A stretch of DNA of 64,000 nt from DASUNQ01 sp035536455 (GTDB lineage: Bacteria > Acidobacteriota > Thermoanaerobaculia > Multivoradales > UBA5704), in the NCBI GenBank assembly GCA_035536455.1, contig DATLOC010000010.1, positions 67,239 to 131,238 of the forward strand, given 5' to 3'. Position 1 is the first letter of the stretch. The number at the start of each line of letters is the position of its first letter. This document shows, piece by piece, positions 27,451 to 35,739 of this stretch. The translations under genes and the position numbers were made by a program. Under the pieces are notes generated by a model that searched no databases, was not told where the DNA came from, and saw only the letters and a program-made list of their open reading frames with translations.

Positions 27451-28176
27451 ATGAAGACCTCGATCGTCCGTTTCTTCGTCCTGGTGTTCCTCTTCCTGGC
27501 GGCGTCCACGGGCGCCGCGGCGACCGAAATCACCTTCTCCCCTGCCCCGCCGGTGACCGGGCAGTCGTTCACCATCACCTTCCACGGCGTCGCCATGGCC
27601 TGCGAGGACGTCGGGACGCTGGCGGTTCAGAGCATCGCCTTCGACACGATCAGCCTCGTGGTGACCGATCCCGGCTGCCCCGTCATCCCGATCGGTCCGG
27701 TGGAGTACACCGCCAGCGTCAACGTGGGGCCGCTCGCCGCCGGCACCTACGCGGTGCAGGTGCGCGCGGAAGGTACGTCCGTGCTGCTCGACTTCCAGCT
27801 CTTCGAGGTGAAGCCGGCCCCGGCCTGCGACGCCACCGACACCGCCCTCTGCCTCGACGGCCGGTTCGAGGTGACCGCCGAGTGGACCGACTTCGACGGC
27901 AACGACGGCGTCGCGCACACGATGCCGGACGACTTCGACGGGCTGGGCGACTGGGGGACCCTCTGGTTCTTCGGGCAGGACAACCCCGAAATGCTGGTCA
28001 AGATCCTGGACGCCTGCGCGGTGAACGGCCACTACTGGGTCTTCCTCTCCCCGGCCTCGACGGTGCGCTACGAGATCACCGTGCGCGACGTCCGCACCGG
28101 GGCGGTGAAGACCTACTCGAAGCCCCTCCACGTGGTGCCGGAGCTCTTCGCCGACACCAGCGCCTTCGACTGCTAG
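27451..28176 (+). CDS. Secreted protein with two beta-rich domains
   Basis: 241 aa. The signal peptide MKTSIVRFFVLVFLFLAAST is cleaved near GAAA-TEITF. The first domain (about 25-125) is an Ig-like fold; the second begins at CDATDTALCLDGRFEVTAEW and has WFFGQDNPEMLVKILDAC and GHYWVFLSPAS. That second domain recurs in secreted proteins of Thermoanaerobaculia-like genomes as far as I recall; its function is unknown. The start follows the signal peptide; an ATG 12 nt upstream is also possible. Convergent with the UspA gene, sharing a CTAG double stop. Confidence 0.78.
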   Translation: MKTSIVRFFVLVFLFLAASTGAAATEITFSPAPPVTGQSFTITFHGVAMACEDVGTLAVQSIAFDTISLVVTDPGCPVIPIGPVEYTASVNVGPLAAGTYAVQVRAEGTSVLLDFQLFEVKPAPACDATDTALCLDGRFEVTAEWTDFDGNDGVAHTMPDDFDGLGDWGTLWFFGQDNPEMLVKILDACAVNGHYWVFLSPASTVRYEITVRDVRTGAVKTYSKPLHVVPELFADTSAFDC

Positions 28177-29102
28177 CCGGCGTCGTGGTGCCGGACCACC
28201 TGCCGCGCCGCGGCCGGCGGGACGACGAGGACGCTGCAGCGCGCCTGGCGGACGACGGTGGCGGCGACGCTGCCGACCAGGAAGCGGTCGAAGCCGCTGC
28301 GGCCGTGGGTGCCGAGGACGGCGAGGTCCACGCCGCGGCCGAGGGCGCGCAGGATCTCGTTGCGCGGGTCGCCGGAGCGGGGGATGGCGCGGAGCTCGAG
28401 CGGCGTCCCCGCCTGCTCGCGCTCGACGAACGCCGCGAGCTCCGCGGCGGAGCGCCGCTCGGCCTCCTCCTCGGTGAGCTGGGGCTCCGCCTGGCGCTCG
28501 GCCACGAACTTCATGAACGTGTGGACTTGGAGGACGTCCACCCGCACCGGCGCGCCGCCGGCCACCTGCGCCAGGAGCGCCAGGCCGGTGTGGAAGGCTT
28601 CGGTCGAGAGCGGCGAGAGGTCGACCGCCGCCACGACCTTGGCCGGCGGCACGCGCAGGGCGGGGCGCACGACCAGGACCGGGCAGGGGGCGGTGCGCAC
28701 CACCCGGTCGGCGGTCGAGCCGAGCCGGTCGCGGAAGGCCTTGCCGGGAACCTTGGCGCCTACCACGATCAGGTCGGCGTCGCCGTCGCGCGCCGCCTGG
28801 ACGAGCCCCCGCGCCGGCGGTCCTTCCAGCACCTCGTAGCGGACCGCGACCGCTGGCGCGCCGGCCTCCTCGGCCTGGCGGCGGAGGGCCTCGCGATGGT
28901 GCGCCAGGGCCTCCTCGCGCAGGTCGGCGGGGTCCACGGGCTCCTCGCCGAGAAAGTGCGGCTGCGGCCCCAGGGCGTGGACCAGGTCCACCTCGGCGCC
29001 GGCGGCGCGGGCCAGGGCGAGGACGACGCGGACGACCTCGTCGCTCCCCTCCTCCAGCGAGCTGCCGACGACGAGGCGCTTCAGAGGGGCCTCGGCGCTC
29101 AT
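28173..29102 (-). CDS. Tandem universal stress protein (two UspA domains)
   Basis: 309 aa with two UspA domains (about 7-150 and 155-300). The second keeps the ATP-binding signature GTHGRSGFDRFLVGSVA, and the first has GAKVPGKAFRDRLGSTA, a near match. Such proteins bind ATP and help survival under stress. The ATG overlaps the stop of the upstream membrane-protein gene (ATGA), so the two are translationally coupled. Confidence 0.9.
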   Translation of the reverse strand: MSAEAPLKRLVVGSSLEEGSDEVVRVVLALARAAGAEVDLVHALGPQPHFLGEEPVDPADLREEALAHHREALRRQAEEAGAPAVAVRYEVLEGPPARGLVQAARDGDADLIVVGAKVPGKAFRDRLGSTADRVVRTAPCPVLVVRPALRVPPAKVVAAVDLSPLSTEAFHTGLALLAQVAGGAPVRVDVLQVHTFMKFVAERQAEPQLTEEEAERRSAAELAAFVEREQAGTPLELRAIPRSGDPRNEILRALGRGVDLAVLGTHGRSGFDRFLVGSVAATVVRQARCSVLVVPPAAARQVVRHHDAG

Positions 29103-29560
29103 CCGGGCCGCCCCGCCGGCGGCTTGCCGGCGCCCACGGCTTCCAGCGCCTCCGCCAGGGCGAGCGCCTGCTCGCGCGAGATCGGCCCCTGGCTCCCCAC
29201 CGTGTCCATCAGCCGGCGCTGCAGCGTCTGCATCGCCACCGGGTCCATCCGCCCCTCCTCCACCGCCTCGCTGGCGGCGGCGAAGGCGGCGTGCAGGCGG
29301 GCGCGGTCCGCGTCGGTGACGTCGGGGGCGTAGCGGGCCTCGATCTGCGTCTCGGTGTACCCGAGGAGCCAGCCGAAGAGCTTCGGCCCCTGGGTGACCA
29401 TGACGATGAGGCCGATCCCGAGGACGATCAGGAGCCCCAGGCAGCCGACCAGCGCCACCTTGGCGCAGCCCGAGCCCGCCGGGTTGCGCGGCGCGCCGGG
29501 CTCGAAGGGTGCGGGCGGGAGCTGCGAGTCGTCGGGGGCGGGGCCGTCCGGCTCGGTCAT
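29099..29560 (-). CDS. One-TM protein upstream of UspA
   Basis: 153 aa. A proline-rich, acidic cytoplasmic head (MTEPDGPAPDDSQLPPAPFE) is followed by one membrane helix (VALVGCLGLLIVLGIGLIVM) and an outer helical part (ARLHAAFAAASEAVEEGRMD). No known family is recognised. It is coupled to the tandem UspA gene by a 4-nt overlap and divergent from the penicillin-binding protein gene, with only 37 bp between starts. Confidence 0.7.
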   Translation of the reverse strand: MTEPDGPAPDDSQLPPAPFEPGAPRNPAGSGCAKVALVGCLGLLIVLGIGLIVMVTQGPKLFGWLLGYTETQIEARYAPDVTDADRARLHAAFAAASEAVEEGRMDPVAMQTLQRRLMDTVGSQGPISREQALALAEALEAVGAGKPPAGRPG

Positions 29561-29585
29561 CGCCGCTCTTTGTACCACGACTCCC

Positions 29586-29591
29586 TATAAT
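29586..29591 (+). promoter_or_regulatory. -10 box placing the start site on the GTG of the PBP gene
   Basis: A perfect TATAAT ends 6 nt before the GTG at 29598. A start site 7 nt after the box would coincide with the GTG, so a leaderless mRNA is likely. No good -35 is seen. Confidence 0.55.
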
Positions 29592-29597
29592 CGCCGC

Positions 29598-32159
29598 GTG
29601 GACTACGACCCGCCCCGCCGCACCCACGGTCCGCCCCCCGCCCCGCCGCGCCGCCGCCGACCGCTGCCGCCGGGCCGCGCCCTGCGCTGGGCCTGGCCGC
29701 TCCTCGGCGCGCTCCTCCTCGGCGCCGCCAGCGGTGTCATCTTCGCCGCGGCGATCCACGTGCCGCGCGTCGACTCGGTCGTCGACTTCACGCCCGGCCT
29801 CGTCACCCAGCTCCTCGACCGTAACGGCAAGGTCTTCACCACCTTCGCGCGCGAGCGGCGGGTGATGCTGGAGGAGGGGCAGATCCCCAAGGTGCTCGAG
29901 AACGCCGTCCTGGCCTCGGAGGACAGCAACTTCTTCCGCCACGGCGGCGTCGACGCCTTCGGCATCGGCCGCGCCGCCCTCGCCGACCTGCGCGCCGGCG
30001 AGGTGGTCGAGGGGGCCTCGACGATCACCATGCAGCTCGCGCGCAGCCTCTTCCTGTCGCGCGAGCAGGTCTGGCGGCGGAAGATCGAGGAGGCCTTCCT
30101 GGCGGTCGAGCTGGAGAAGACCTTCAGCAAGCAGCAGATCCTGACCATGTACCTCAACCTGATGAACTTCGGCCACGGCAACTACGGCGTCGAGGCCGCC
30201 TCGCGCTACTACTTCGGCAAGCCCGCGGCGAAGCTGACGTTGGCCGAGGCGGCGACGCTGGTCGGCATCCTGCCGGCGCCCAGCCGCTACAGCCCGTACC
30301 GCCGGCCGGAGGTGGTGCTCAGCCAGCGCCAGCGCGTGCTGCGGCGGATGCTCGAGGAGGGGATGATCGACCGCCCCGCCCACGACCGCGCCGCGGCGCA
30401 GCCGCTCCTCGTCTCGCGCCAGCAGCCGCAGCAGGCCTTCGCGCCGTACTTCGCCGAGGACGTGCGCAAGCACCTGGAGGCGACCTACGGCGCCGACGCG
30501 CTCTACGAGGGCGGGTTGCAGGTGCAGACGACGCTCGACCCGGCGATCCAGCGCTCGGCCGAGAAGGCGGTGCGCGAGGGGCTGGCGCGGCTCGACCACC
30601 GCCGCGGCTGGCGCGGCCCGGTCGCCGAGCTGGAGGGCGACCCGGCGCAGCAGACGCTCCCCTCCTGGAGCGGCGCCGAGCCGGCCGTCGGCCGCTGGCA
30701 CCAGGGGATCGTGCTGGAGTCCGGGCCGAAGACCGCGACGGTGCGGATCGACAAGGGGACCTACACCCTCGAGCCCGCGGGCTTCCGCTGGACCGGCCGC
30801 ACGCGGCCGGACTCGCTGCTCGATCCGGGGGACGTCGCCTGGTTCCGGCTCGACGTGCCGAAGGAGAAGGGCAAGCCGAAGGAGGGCGCCGCGCCGCGCC
30901 TCTACCTCGAGCAGGAGCCGCGCATGGAGGCGGCGGCGGTGGTCATCGAGCATGCCCGCGGCGCCGTCCGCGCCATGGTCGGCGGCTGGGACTTTGAGCG
31001 CAACAAGTTCAACCGCGTCTCCCAGGCCAAGCGGCAGACGGGGTCGGCCTTCAAGGTCTTCGTCTACGGCGCCGCGCTGGAGAACGGCTGGACGCCGTCC
31101 GACACCATCCTCGACGCCCCCACCGTCTTCATCGGCGCCGACGGCCGCCTCTCCTACCGGCCGCAGAACTACTACCGGAAGTACTACGGCATCGTCACCC
31201 TGCGGCGGGCGCTGGCGCTGTCGCTCAACATCTCGTCGGTCAAGCTCCTCGACCTCGTCGGGGTGCGGCGGGTGATCGCCTTCGCCCGCCGTTGCGGCGT
31301 CGACCAGCCGCTGCCGCCCTACCCCAGCCTCGCGCTCGGCACCGCGGACCTGACGCCGCTGCGCTTCGCCGCCGCCTACGCCGCGATCGCCAATCAGGGG
31401 ACCTGGATCGAGCCCTACCTCGTCCAGCGCATCGCCAGCCCCGAGGGGCAGGTGCTCGAGCAGCACGTCCCCAACACCCGCACGGCGACCGACCCGGCGG
31501 TGGCCTACGTCCTCACCCACATGATGGAAGGGGTGATCGACCACGGCACCGCGACGCCGGTCAAGGACCTGCCGATCGACATCGCCGGCAAGACCGGCAC
31601 GACCGACGACTTCTCCGACGCCTGGTTCGTCGGCTTCACGCCGCGCTACACCATCCTCACCTGGGTCGGCTACGACGTGAAGAAGTCGCTCGGCGGCGGC
31701 ATGAGCGGGACAGTGGCGGCGCTGCCGATGTGGCGCGGCATCGTCGAGGACGGGCTCGGGACGGGGTGGCTGACGAAGGGCGAGGAGTTCGCGGTCCCCG
31801 GCGGCGTCACCACCCGCGACGTCGAGTACTACACCGGCCTCCTGCCCGGCGCCGGCAGCCAACGCAGGCAGAGAGAAGCCTTCGTCGCCGGCACCGAGCC
31901 CTCCGGCCAGCACGGCCCGGAGTGGAACTCGATCCTGAACCTCCCCTGGTACCAGCAGAAGTCGTTCTACATCCCGAAGCAGGGGGAGGAGATGCGCCCC
32001 GCGCCGGAGGGCCCGGAGGGCGCGGCCCCACCGGGCGCCACCGAAGGCGCGGCACCGGAGGCGGGGGCGGTCGAGGAGGGCGAAGCGGTACCCCCGGTCG
32101 GCGGCGAGGAGCCGCCCGCGGACCAGCCCGCGCCTACCGCGGAGCCGCCGCCGCCGTAG
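29598..32159 (+). CDS. Bifunctional penicillin-binding protein 1A family
   Basis: 853 aa from a GTG directly after a TATAAT. Makes peptidoglycan in the periplasm. A basic, proline-rich head precedes the TM helix (WAWPLLGALLLGAASGVIFA). The GT51 transglycosylase domain includes LASEDSNFFRHGG (catalytic Glu), GASTITMQLARSLFLS and RKIEEAFLAVELEKTFSK. The transpeptidase has the serine motif GSAFK (Ser483), SLN (SLNISS) and KTG (Lys665 in AGKTGTTDDFSDAWF). An acidic, proline-rich tail closes the protein. Length and motif order fit class A PBPs. It is divergent from the UspA operon. Confidence 0.93.
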   Translation: MDYDPPRRTHGPPPAPPRRRRPLPPGRALRWAWPLLGALLLGAASGVIFAAAIHVPRVDSVVDFTPGLVTQLLDRNGKVFTTFARERRVMLEEGQIPKVLENAVLASEDSNFFRHGGVDAFGIGRAALADLRAGEVVEGASTITMQLARSLFLSREQVWRRKIEEAFLAVELEKTFSKQQILTMYLNLMNFGHGNYGVEAASRYYFGKPAAKLTLAEAATLVGILPAPSRYSPYRRPEVVLSQRQRVLRRMLEEGMIDRPAHDRAAAQPLLVSRQQPQQAFAPYFAEDVRKHLEATYGADALYEGGLQVQTTLDPAIQRSAEKAVREGLARLDHRRGWRGPVAELEGDPAQQTLPSWSGAEPAVGRWHQGIVLESGPKTATVRIDKGTYTLEPAGFRWTGRTRPDSLLDPGDVAWFRLDVPKEKGKPKEGAAPRLYLEQEPRMEAAAVVIEHARGAVRAMVGGWDFERNKFNRVSQAKRQTGSAFKVFVYGAALENGWTPSDTILDAPTVFIGADGRLSYRPQNYYRKYYGIVTLRRALALSLNISSVKLLDLVGVRRVIAFARRCGVDQPLPPYPSLALGTADLTPLRFAAAYAAIANQGTWIEPYLVQRIASPEGQVLEQHVPNTRTATDPAVAYVLTHMMEGVIDHGTATPVKDLPIDIAGKTGTTDDFSDAWFVGFTPRYTILTWVGYDVKKSLGGGMSGTVAALPMWRGIVEDGLGTGWLTKGEEFAVPGGVTTRDVEYYTGLLPGAGSQRRQREAFVAGTEPSGQHGPEWNSILNLPWYQQKSFYIPKQGEEMRPAPEGPEGAAPPGATEGAAPEAGAVEEGEAVPPVGGEEPPADQPAPTAEPPPP

Positions 32160-32207
32160 CCGTCTATCCCTGCAGCGCGTACGCTTTCGTTGTATGACGT
32201 TCCGCGT

Positions 32208-32213
32208 TATACT
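32208..32213 (+). promoter_or_regulatory. -10 box at the start of higB
   Basis: TATACT ends 6 nt before the GTG of higB, the same geometry as at 29586; a weak -35-like TTTCGT lies 17 bp upstream. It suggests a leaderless transcript for the toxin-antitoxin operon. Confidence 0.5.
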
Positions 32214-32219
32214 CGCGGT

Positions 32220-32501
32220 GTGATCCGCTCCTTCCGTTCCGCGGAGACCGAACGGATCTGGCGGGGCGAGGTCTCGCGGAAGCTGCCGCGTGACATCCAA
32301 GACGTCGCTCGGCGGAAGCTCAGGATGCTCAACAACGCGGAGAGCCTCAGCGACCTGCGAGTGCCGCCGGGCAACCGGCTCGAAGCTCTTAGAGGGCGAC
32401 GCGCCGGCCAGCACAGCATCCGCATCAACGACCAGTTCCGGATCTGCTTCGTCTGGCGCGTCGGAGGCGCCGACGACGTGGAGATCGTGGACTATCACTG
32501 A
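32220..32501 (+). CDS. higB: HigB-type toxin
   Basis: 93 aa from a GTG placed 6 nt after TATACT: MIRSFRSAETERIWRGEVSR, then LPRDIQDVARRKLRMLNNAE, LRVPPGNRLEALRG and HSIRINDQFRICFVWR. These are the hallmarks of the RelE-fold HigB family, ribosome-dependent mRNA interferases. It precedes higA by 13 bp. The toxin-first order is typical of higBA. Confidence 0.92.
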   Translation: MIRSFRSAETERIWRGEVSRKLPRDIQDVARRKLRMLNNAESLSDLRVPPGNRLEALRGRRAGQHSIRINDQFRICFVWRVGGADDVEIVDYH

Positions 32502-32514
32502 AGGACGAACGCCC

Positions 32515-32817
32515 ATGGCAGAGCGACTGCCCAACATCCATCCCGGCGAGGTGCTGCTCGAGGAGTTCCTGGCGCCGCTCCAGTTGAGCCAGAACGCCCT
32601 CGCGCGCGCTCTCGGTGTACCACCGCGGCGGATCAACGAGATCGTCCTCGCCAAGCGGGCGATCACGCCGGATACCGCGCTGCGGCTGGCACGCTACTTC
32701 GGCACCTCGGAGCGCTTCTGGCTGGGGCTGCAGGCCGACTACGACCTCGAGGAGGCACGCCGCGGGCTCGGGGCTCGCATCCAGCGAGAGGTCAAGCCTC
32801 GGCAGTCGGCGGCTTGA
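32515..32817 (+). CDS. higA: HigA-type antitoxin
   Basis: 100 aa starting MAERLPNIHPGEVLLEEFLA, with the HTH segment LSQNALARALGVPPRRINEI and VLAKRAITPDTALRLARYFG. HigA binds HigB and represses the operon. AAGGA lies about 9 nt before the ATG. Second gene of the toxin-antitoxin pair. The intergenic stretch after it holds one small ORF on the other strand. Confidence 0.94.
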   Translation: MAERLPNIHPGEVLLEEFLAPLQLSQNALARALGVPPRRINEIVLAKRAITPDTALRLARYFGTSERFWLGLQADYDLEEARRGLGARIQREVKPRQSAA

Positions 32818-32975
32818 GCGGAAGAGAGGCTAGGCTTTCGTGATCACCGCGTGGTCCGGGCTTCCGCTAATAGGCGGGTGAGCGGAGGGACGGGGTAGGG
32901 GAAAAGCTACTCGTCGAGAGGTCGCGCAGGAGGGTGCTGCCGGTCCTGCCAGAACCGTCCCGACCAGTCCGGCCG

Positions 32976-33146
32976 TCAGACTAGGCCGCCGCTCCATTCA
33001 ACCTCCGTCTGGAGGTGTCTCCTGAGCATCTCTTTCCAGCCGTCGAGCGCCCACTCCGCCAACTGTGGAGGTTTCAGGTCCATATCGAACCCAAACTGCC
33101 CTCGCGCCATGGTGAGAACGGTGACCTGGGATCCGACGCGAGCCAC
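32976..33146 (-). CDS. Small ORF, 56 aa, no known family
   Basis: I found this by reading the 364-bp gap between higA and the methyltransferase gene. The GTG at 33146 has GAGAGGA 7 nt upstream, a strong ribosome site. The product includes GQFGFDMDLKPPQLAEWALD, then GWKEMLRRHLQTEVEWSGGL, with a plausible amphipathic helix. It lies 35 bp downstream of the methyltransferase stop on the same strand. It may be a real small protein or the remnant of a larger one. Composition is lower in GC than nearby housekeeping genes. Confidence 0.4.
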   Translation of the reverse strand: MARVGSQVTVLTMARGQFGFDMDLKPPQLAEWALDGWKEMLRRHLQTEVEWSGGLV

Positions 33147-33181
33147 GACAATTCCTCTCTTTCTCGGATCGCGAAGACAGT

Positions 33182-34360
33182 CTATGATTTCACGCTGCCG
33201 CCCTTGGTCCCAATCACCGCGTAGTCCTGGCTCCCGAACAGCAGGTCGTCGAGGCGGTCGCGGAGGCGGTTGACGCGGTCGGCGAGCTCGTACTGCGCGG
33301 GGGGGAGGGTCGCGAGGTCGATCTCGGGGAGGCGCTCGGCGTCGGCGAAGGGGCGGAGCTCGAGGTGCTCGACGGCGGCGAAGCCGGCTTGCTGGAGGAG
33401 GAGCTGCAGCGCCTCGGGGTGCACCGGGCGGACATGCGTCGGGTCGAGCCAGAAGTTGCGCGCGGCGACGACCAAGGAGAGCGGGTTCGGGGTCTCGAGG
33501 ATCAGCACGCCGCCGGGGCGGAGGGCGCGCCAGGCGAGGCGGACGAGGCGGTCGAGCGCCTCGGGGGGCAGGTGCTCGACGACGTGGAAGGAGACGACGG
33601 CGCCGAGATTTCCCTCCTCCACTCCCGCCAAGTGCGCGAAGAGGTCTCCGGCCGCGGCGTCGAGCCCGCGCTCGCGGCAGAGGGCGACCATGCGCTCGCT
33701 CGAATCCACCCCGCGCGCCGCCACGCCGCGCTCACGCAGCAGGGCGAGCGCCTCGCCGCGGCCGCAGCCGAGGTCGAGCACGTTGTGCTTCCCTTCCAGG
33801 TACGGCAGGTAGCGGGCGATCCGCTCGCCGATCTCCTCCTCGGTGCCGCGGTAGCGCCGCTCGAGCTCGAAGTAGGCGTGCTCCTCGCGGGCGCGGGCGA
33901 GGGTCTCTTGGGGAGGCGCGGCGCCCCCTTCCAGCGCGGCCAGTGCAGCGCCGAGGCTGCCGAGTAGGTCGCGCGCCTCCCGTCGGTAGCCGTCGAGCTT
34001 CTGGTCGACGCGCGCGAAGAGGGCGTCGTTGTGCCGCATGATCTCGGTCAGGCCTTCGGCGAGCGTGCCTTCGAGCGGCAGGAGGCGGGCGCCGTGCCAG
34101 GTCTCGACGGCCTTGGCGCGCTCCAGGTGGTCGAGCAGGATGAGGTTGAAGACCCGCTGCCGCTCCCAGAGGTCGTTCTGCGGCACCTTGACCAGCGGGC
34201 GGAAGAGCCGCTTCCAGCCGACCAGAAAGCGGCCGAGGAGGCCGCGGTGGCTGCGGATGGGGAACTCGCGGTCCCCCCGCCACAGCCACCGCCAGGAGTC
34301 GATGTCGCGGGTCGGCTCGGTGAGGAAGTCGTCTAGTGAGGGCGGCCGGTCGTCGCTCAC
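33182..34360 (-). CDS. SAM-dependent methyltransferase, polysaccharide type
   Basis: 392 aa. An N-terminal helical region (1-185) precedes a class I methyltransferase with motif I VLDLGCGRGEAL, then GVDSSERMVALC, VVSFHVVEHLPPEAL and GGVLILETPNPLS. The FWLDPTHVRPVHPEAL stretch is typical of methyltransferases linked to O-antigen and glycan chains. A substrate cannot be named. Its ATG overlaps the L9 stop by 4 nt (ATGA), so it is the last gene of the S6-S18-L9 operon. Confidence 0.87.
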   Translation of the reverse strand: MSDDRPPSLDDFLTEPTRDIDSWRWLWRGDREFPIRSHRGLLGRFLVGWKRLFRPLVKVPQNDLWERQRVFNLILLDHLERAKAVETWHGARLLPLEGTLAEGLTEIMRHNDALFARVDQKLDGYRREARDLLGSLGAALAALEGGAAPPQETLARAREEHAYFELERRYRGTEEEIGERIARYLPYLEGKHNVLDLGCGRGEALALLRERGVAARGVDSSERMVALCRERGLDAAAGDLFAHLAGVEEGNLGAVVSFHVVEHLPPEALDRLVRLAWRALRPGGVLILETPNPLSLVVAARNFWLDPTHVRPVHPEALQLLLQQAGFAAVEHLELRPFADAERLPEIDLATLPPAQYELADRVNRLRDRLDDLLFGSQDYAVIGTKGGSVKS

Positions 34361-34803
34361 TCCGCCCGCACGACGGTGACGGTGACCTCGGCGACGACGT
34401 CGTGGTGGAGCTCGACGCGCACCGGGTGGTCGCCGAGGGTCTTGATGCCGCCTTCGAGGTCGATGCGCCGGCGGTCCACCTCGATCCCCTCCTTGGCGAT
34501 CAGGTCGGCCACTTCGCCGGCGGTCACCGAGCCGTAGAGGGTGTCGGTCTCCCCCACTCGCTTGGGAATCGTGAGGCGCAGGCCGGCCAGCCGCGCCGCC
34601 ACCTCGGCGGCGGCGTCCTTCTCGCGCTGGTGGCGGGCGTCGATCTTGTGCTTCTGCTGCTCGAAGTAGGCGCTGTTGGCGGTCGTCGCCTCCAGCGCCA
34701 GCCCCTGCGGGATCAGGTAGTTGCGCGCGTAGCCGGGCTTGACCTCGACCACCTGGCCGCGGCGGCCGAGGTGGCGCTGGTCGCTCATCAGGATGACTCG
34801 CAT
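34357..34803 (-). CDS. rplI: Ribosomal protein L9
   Basis: 148 aa, normal length. It starts MRVILMSDQRHLGRRGQVVE and includes VKPGYARNYLIPQGLALEAT, the conserved N-terminal rRNA-binding part; the C-terminal domain ends VHHDVVAEVTVTVV-like. Co-transcribed with rpsF and rpsR, 9 bp after rpsR. Confidence 0.97.
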   Translation of the reverse strand: MRVILMSDQRHLGRRGQVVEVKPGYARNYLIPQGLALEATTANSAYFEQQKHKIDARHQREKDAAAEVAARLAGLRLTIPKRVGETDTLYGSVTAGEVADLIAKEGIEVDRRRIDLEGGIKTLGDHPVRVELHHDVVAEVTVTVVRAE

Positions 34804-34812
34804 GGTCCCCTC

Positions 34813-35109
34813 CTAGTCCGTCGCGAAGGGGATCAGCGCCAGGTGGCGCGCCCGCTTGATGCCCTGCTGCAGCAGCCTCTGGTGGCGGGCGCAGGTGCCG
34901 GAGATCCGCCGCGGCAGGATCTTCGAGCGCTCGGGGATAAACCCCGCCAGGAGCTTGACGTCCTTGTAATCGACGTAGTCGATCTTGTCGGCGCAGAACT
35001 TACAGACTTTGCGGCGGCGGTAGAAGACCTTCTTCCCCTTGGCGCCCTTGGCGCCCGCCTTGCCCGCTCCCCTGCCGCCTGGTCCGCGGCCGCCTGTGCG
35101 TGGTGGCAT
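34813..35109 (-). CDS. rpsR: Ribosomal protein S18
   Basis: 98 aa. A Gly-, Lys- and Arg-rich N-terminal extension (about 25 residues) precedes the conserved core KVCKFCADKIDYVDYKDVKL and RISGTCARHQRLLQQGIKRA. S18 pairs with S6 in the small subunit. It lies 3 bp after rpsF; no ssb gene sits between them, unlike in many bacteria. Confidence 0.97.
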   Translation of the reverse strand: MPPRTGGRGPGGRGAGKAGAKGAKGKKVFYRRRKVCKFCADKIDYVDYKDVKLLAGFIPERSKILPRRISGTCARHQRLLQQGIKRARHLALIPFATD

Positions 35110-35112
35110 GGC

Positions 35113-35529
35113 TTACTCCTCCCTTCCGGGCCGGTCGCCCTCGCGGGCGGCGGGTGCGGCGACGGCCTCGGCAGTGGGAGGCGCGCTGGTCTCGGCCGAC
35201 GGCTCGGGGATCAGCGGCTTGCCCGCGCGCTTGAGGTCCTGGTCGGTGCGCACCGACAGGTAGCGCAGCACCTTGTCGTTCTGGTTCATGCGGTGCTCGA
35301 CGTCGGCGAGGGTCCGCGTCCCGTTCTCGCTGGAGAGGTAGAGGACGACGTACTTGCCTTCGGTGAGCTTCGAGATCGGATAGGCCAGCTTGCGCCGGCC
35401 CCAGCTCTCCTCGCGGTTGATCGTGAGACCCCCGCCGGTGAGCATCTGCTTGTACTCCCCGGTCAGCTCGACGACTTCCTCGTCGGTGACACGTGGATCG
35501 ACAACGAACACCAACTCATAGGTACGCAT
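35113..35529 (-). CDS. rpsF: Ribosomal protein S6
   Basis: 138 aa starting MRTYELVFVVDPRVTDEEVV, with GRRKLAYPISKLTEGKYVVL, and an acidic/alanine-rich C-terminal tail of about 35 residues beyond the usual length. The ATG at 35529 has AGGA 7 nt upstream. First gene of rpsF-rpsR-rplI-methyltransferase. Confidence 0.97.
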   Translation of the reverse strand: MRTYELVFVVDPRVTDEEVVELTGEYKQMLTGGGLTINREESWGRRKLAYPISKLTEGKYVVLYLSSENGTRTLADVEHRMNQNDKVLRYLSVRTDQDLKRAGKPLIPEPSAETSAPPTAEAVAAPAAREGDRPGREE

Positions 35530-35647
35530 GGGATTCCTAGGCACCTCCCTATGGCCTGGCAGCCCCGCTGCGAGATGGCGCGGAGCAGAGAGGAACGGGA
35601 TGCAGGCCCGGCAGGACCGGCCCGCGGCGAATGAGAGGCGCATTATA
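35530..35647 (-). promoter_or_regulatory. rpsF promoter and leader
   Basis: On the minus strand TATAAT (35647-35642) lies about 112 bp before the rpsF ATG, giving a leader of roughly 105 nt. In it GGCCGG pairs with CCGGGCC (one bulged base) around a 5-nt loop. In many bacteria an S6:S18-binding leader regulates this operon; whether this hairpin is that element is uncertain. Confidence 0.35.
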
Positions 35648-35739
35648 CACGGGCGGCGGGCGAACCCAGCGAGTCGGCCGCCGAACACCGTGGATCCACG
35701 GCGGAACCGAGCGGTTCGGCGGGCGAACCGGATGGGTCG

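Noticed and set aside
28173..28176. Functional restriction-site meaning of CTAG
   Set aside because: The position is explained by two stop codons; no evidence for a matching methylase or nuclease in the window.
28173..32666. Very long minus-strand ORF (1497 aa) covering the PBP gene
   Set aside because: Only its 3' end (28173-29102) is the real UspA gene; the rest is a shadow of the PBP frame with low-complexity Arg/Ala/Gly sequence.
33015..33224. 69-aa plus-strand ORF in the gap after higA
   Set aside because: No ribosome site, and it is antisense to the better-supported 56-codon ORF and to the methyltransferase end.
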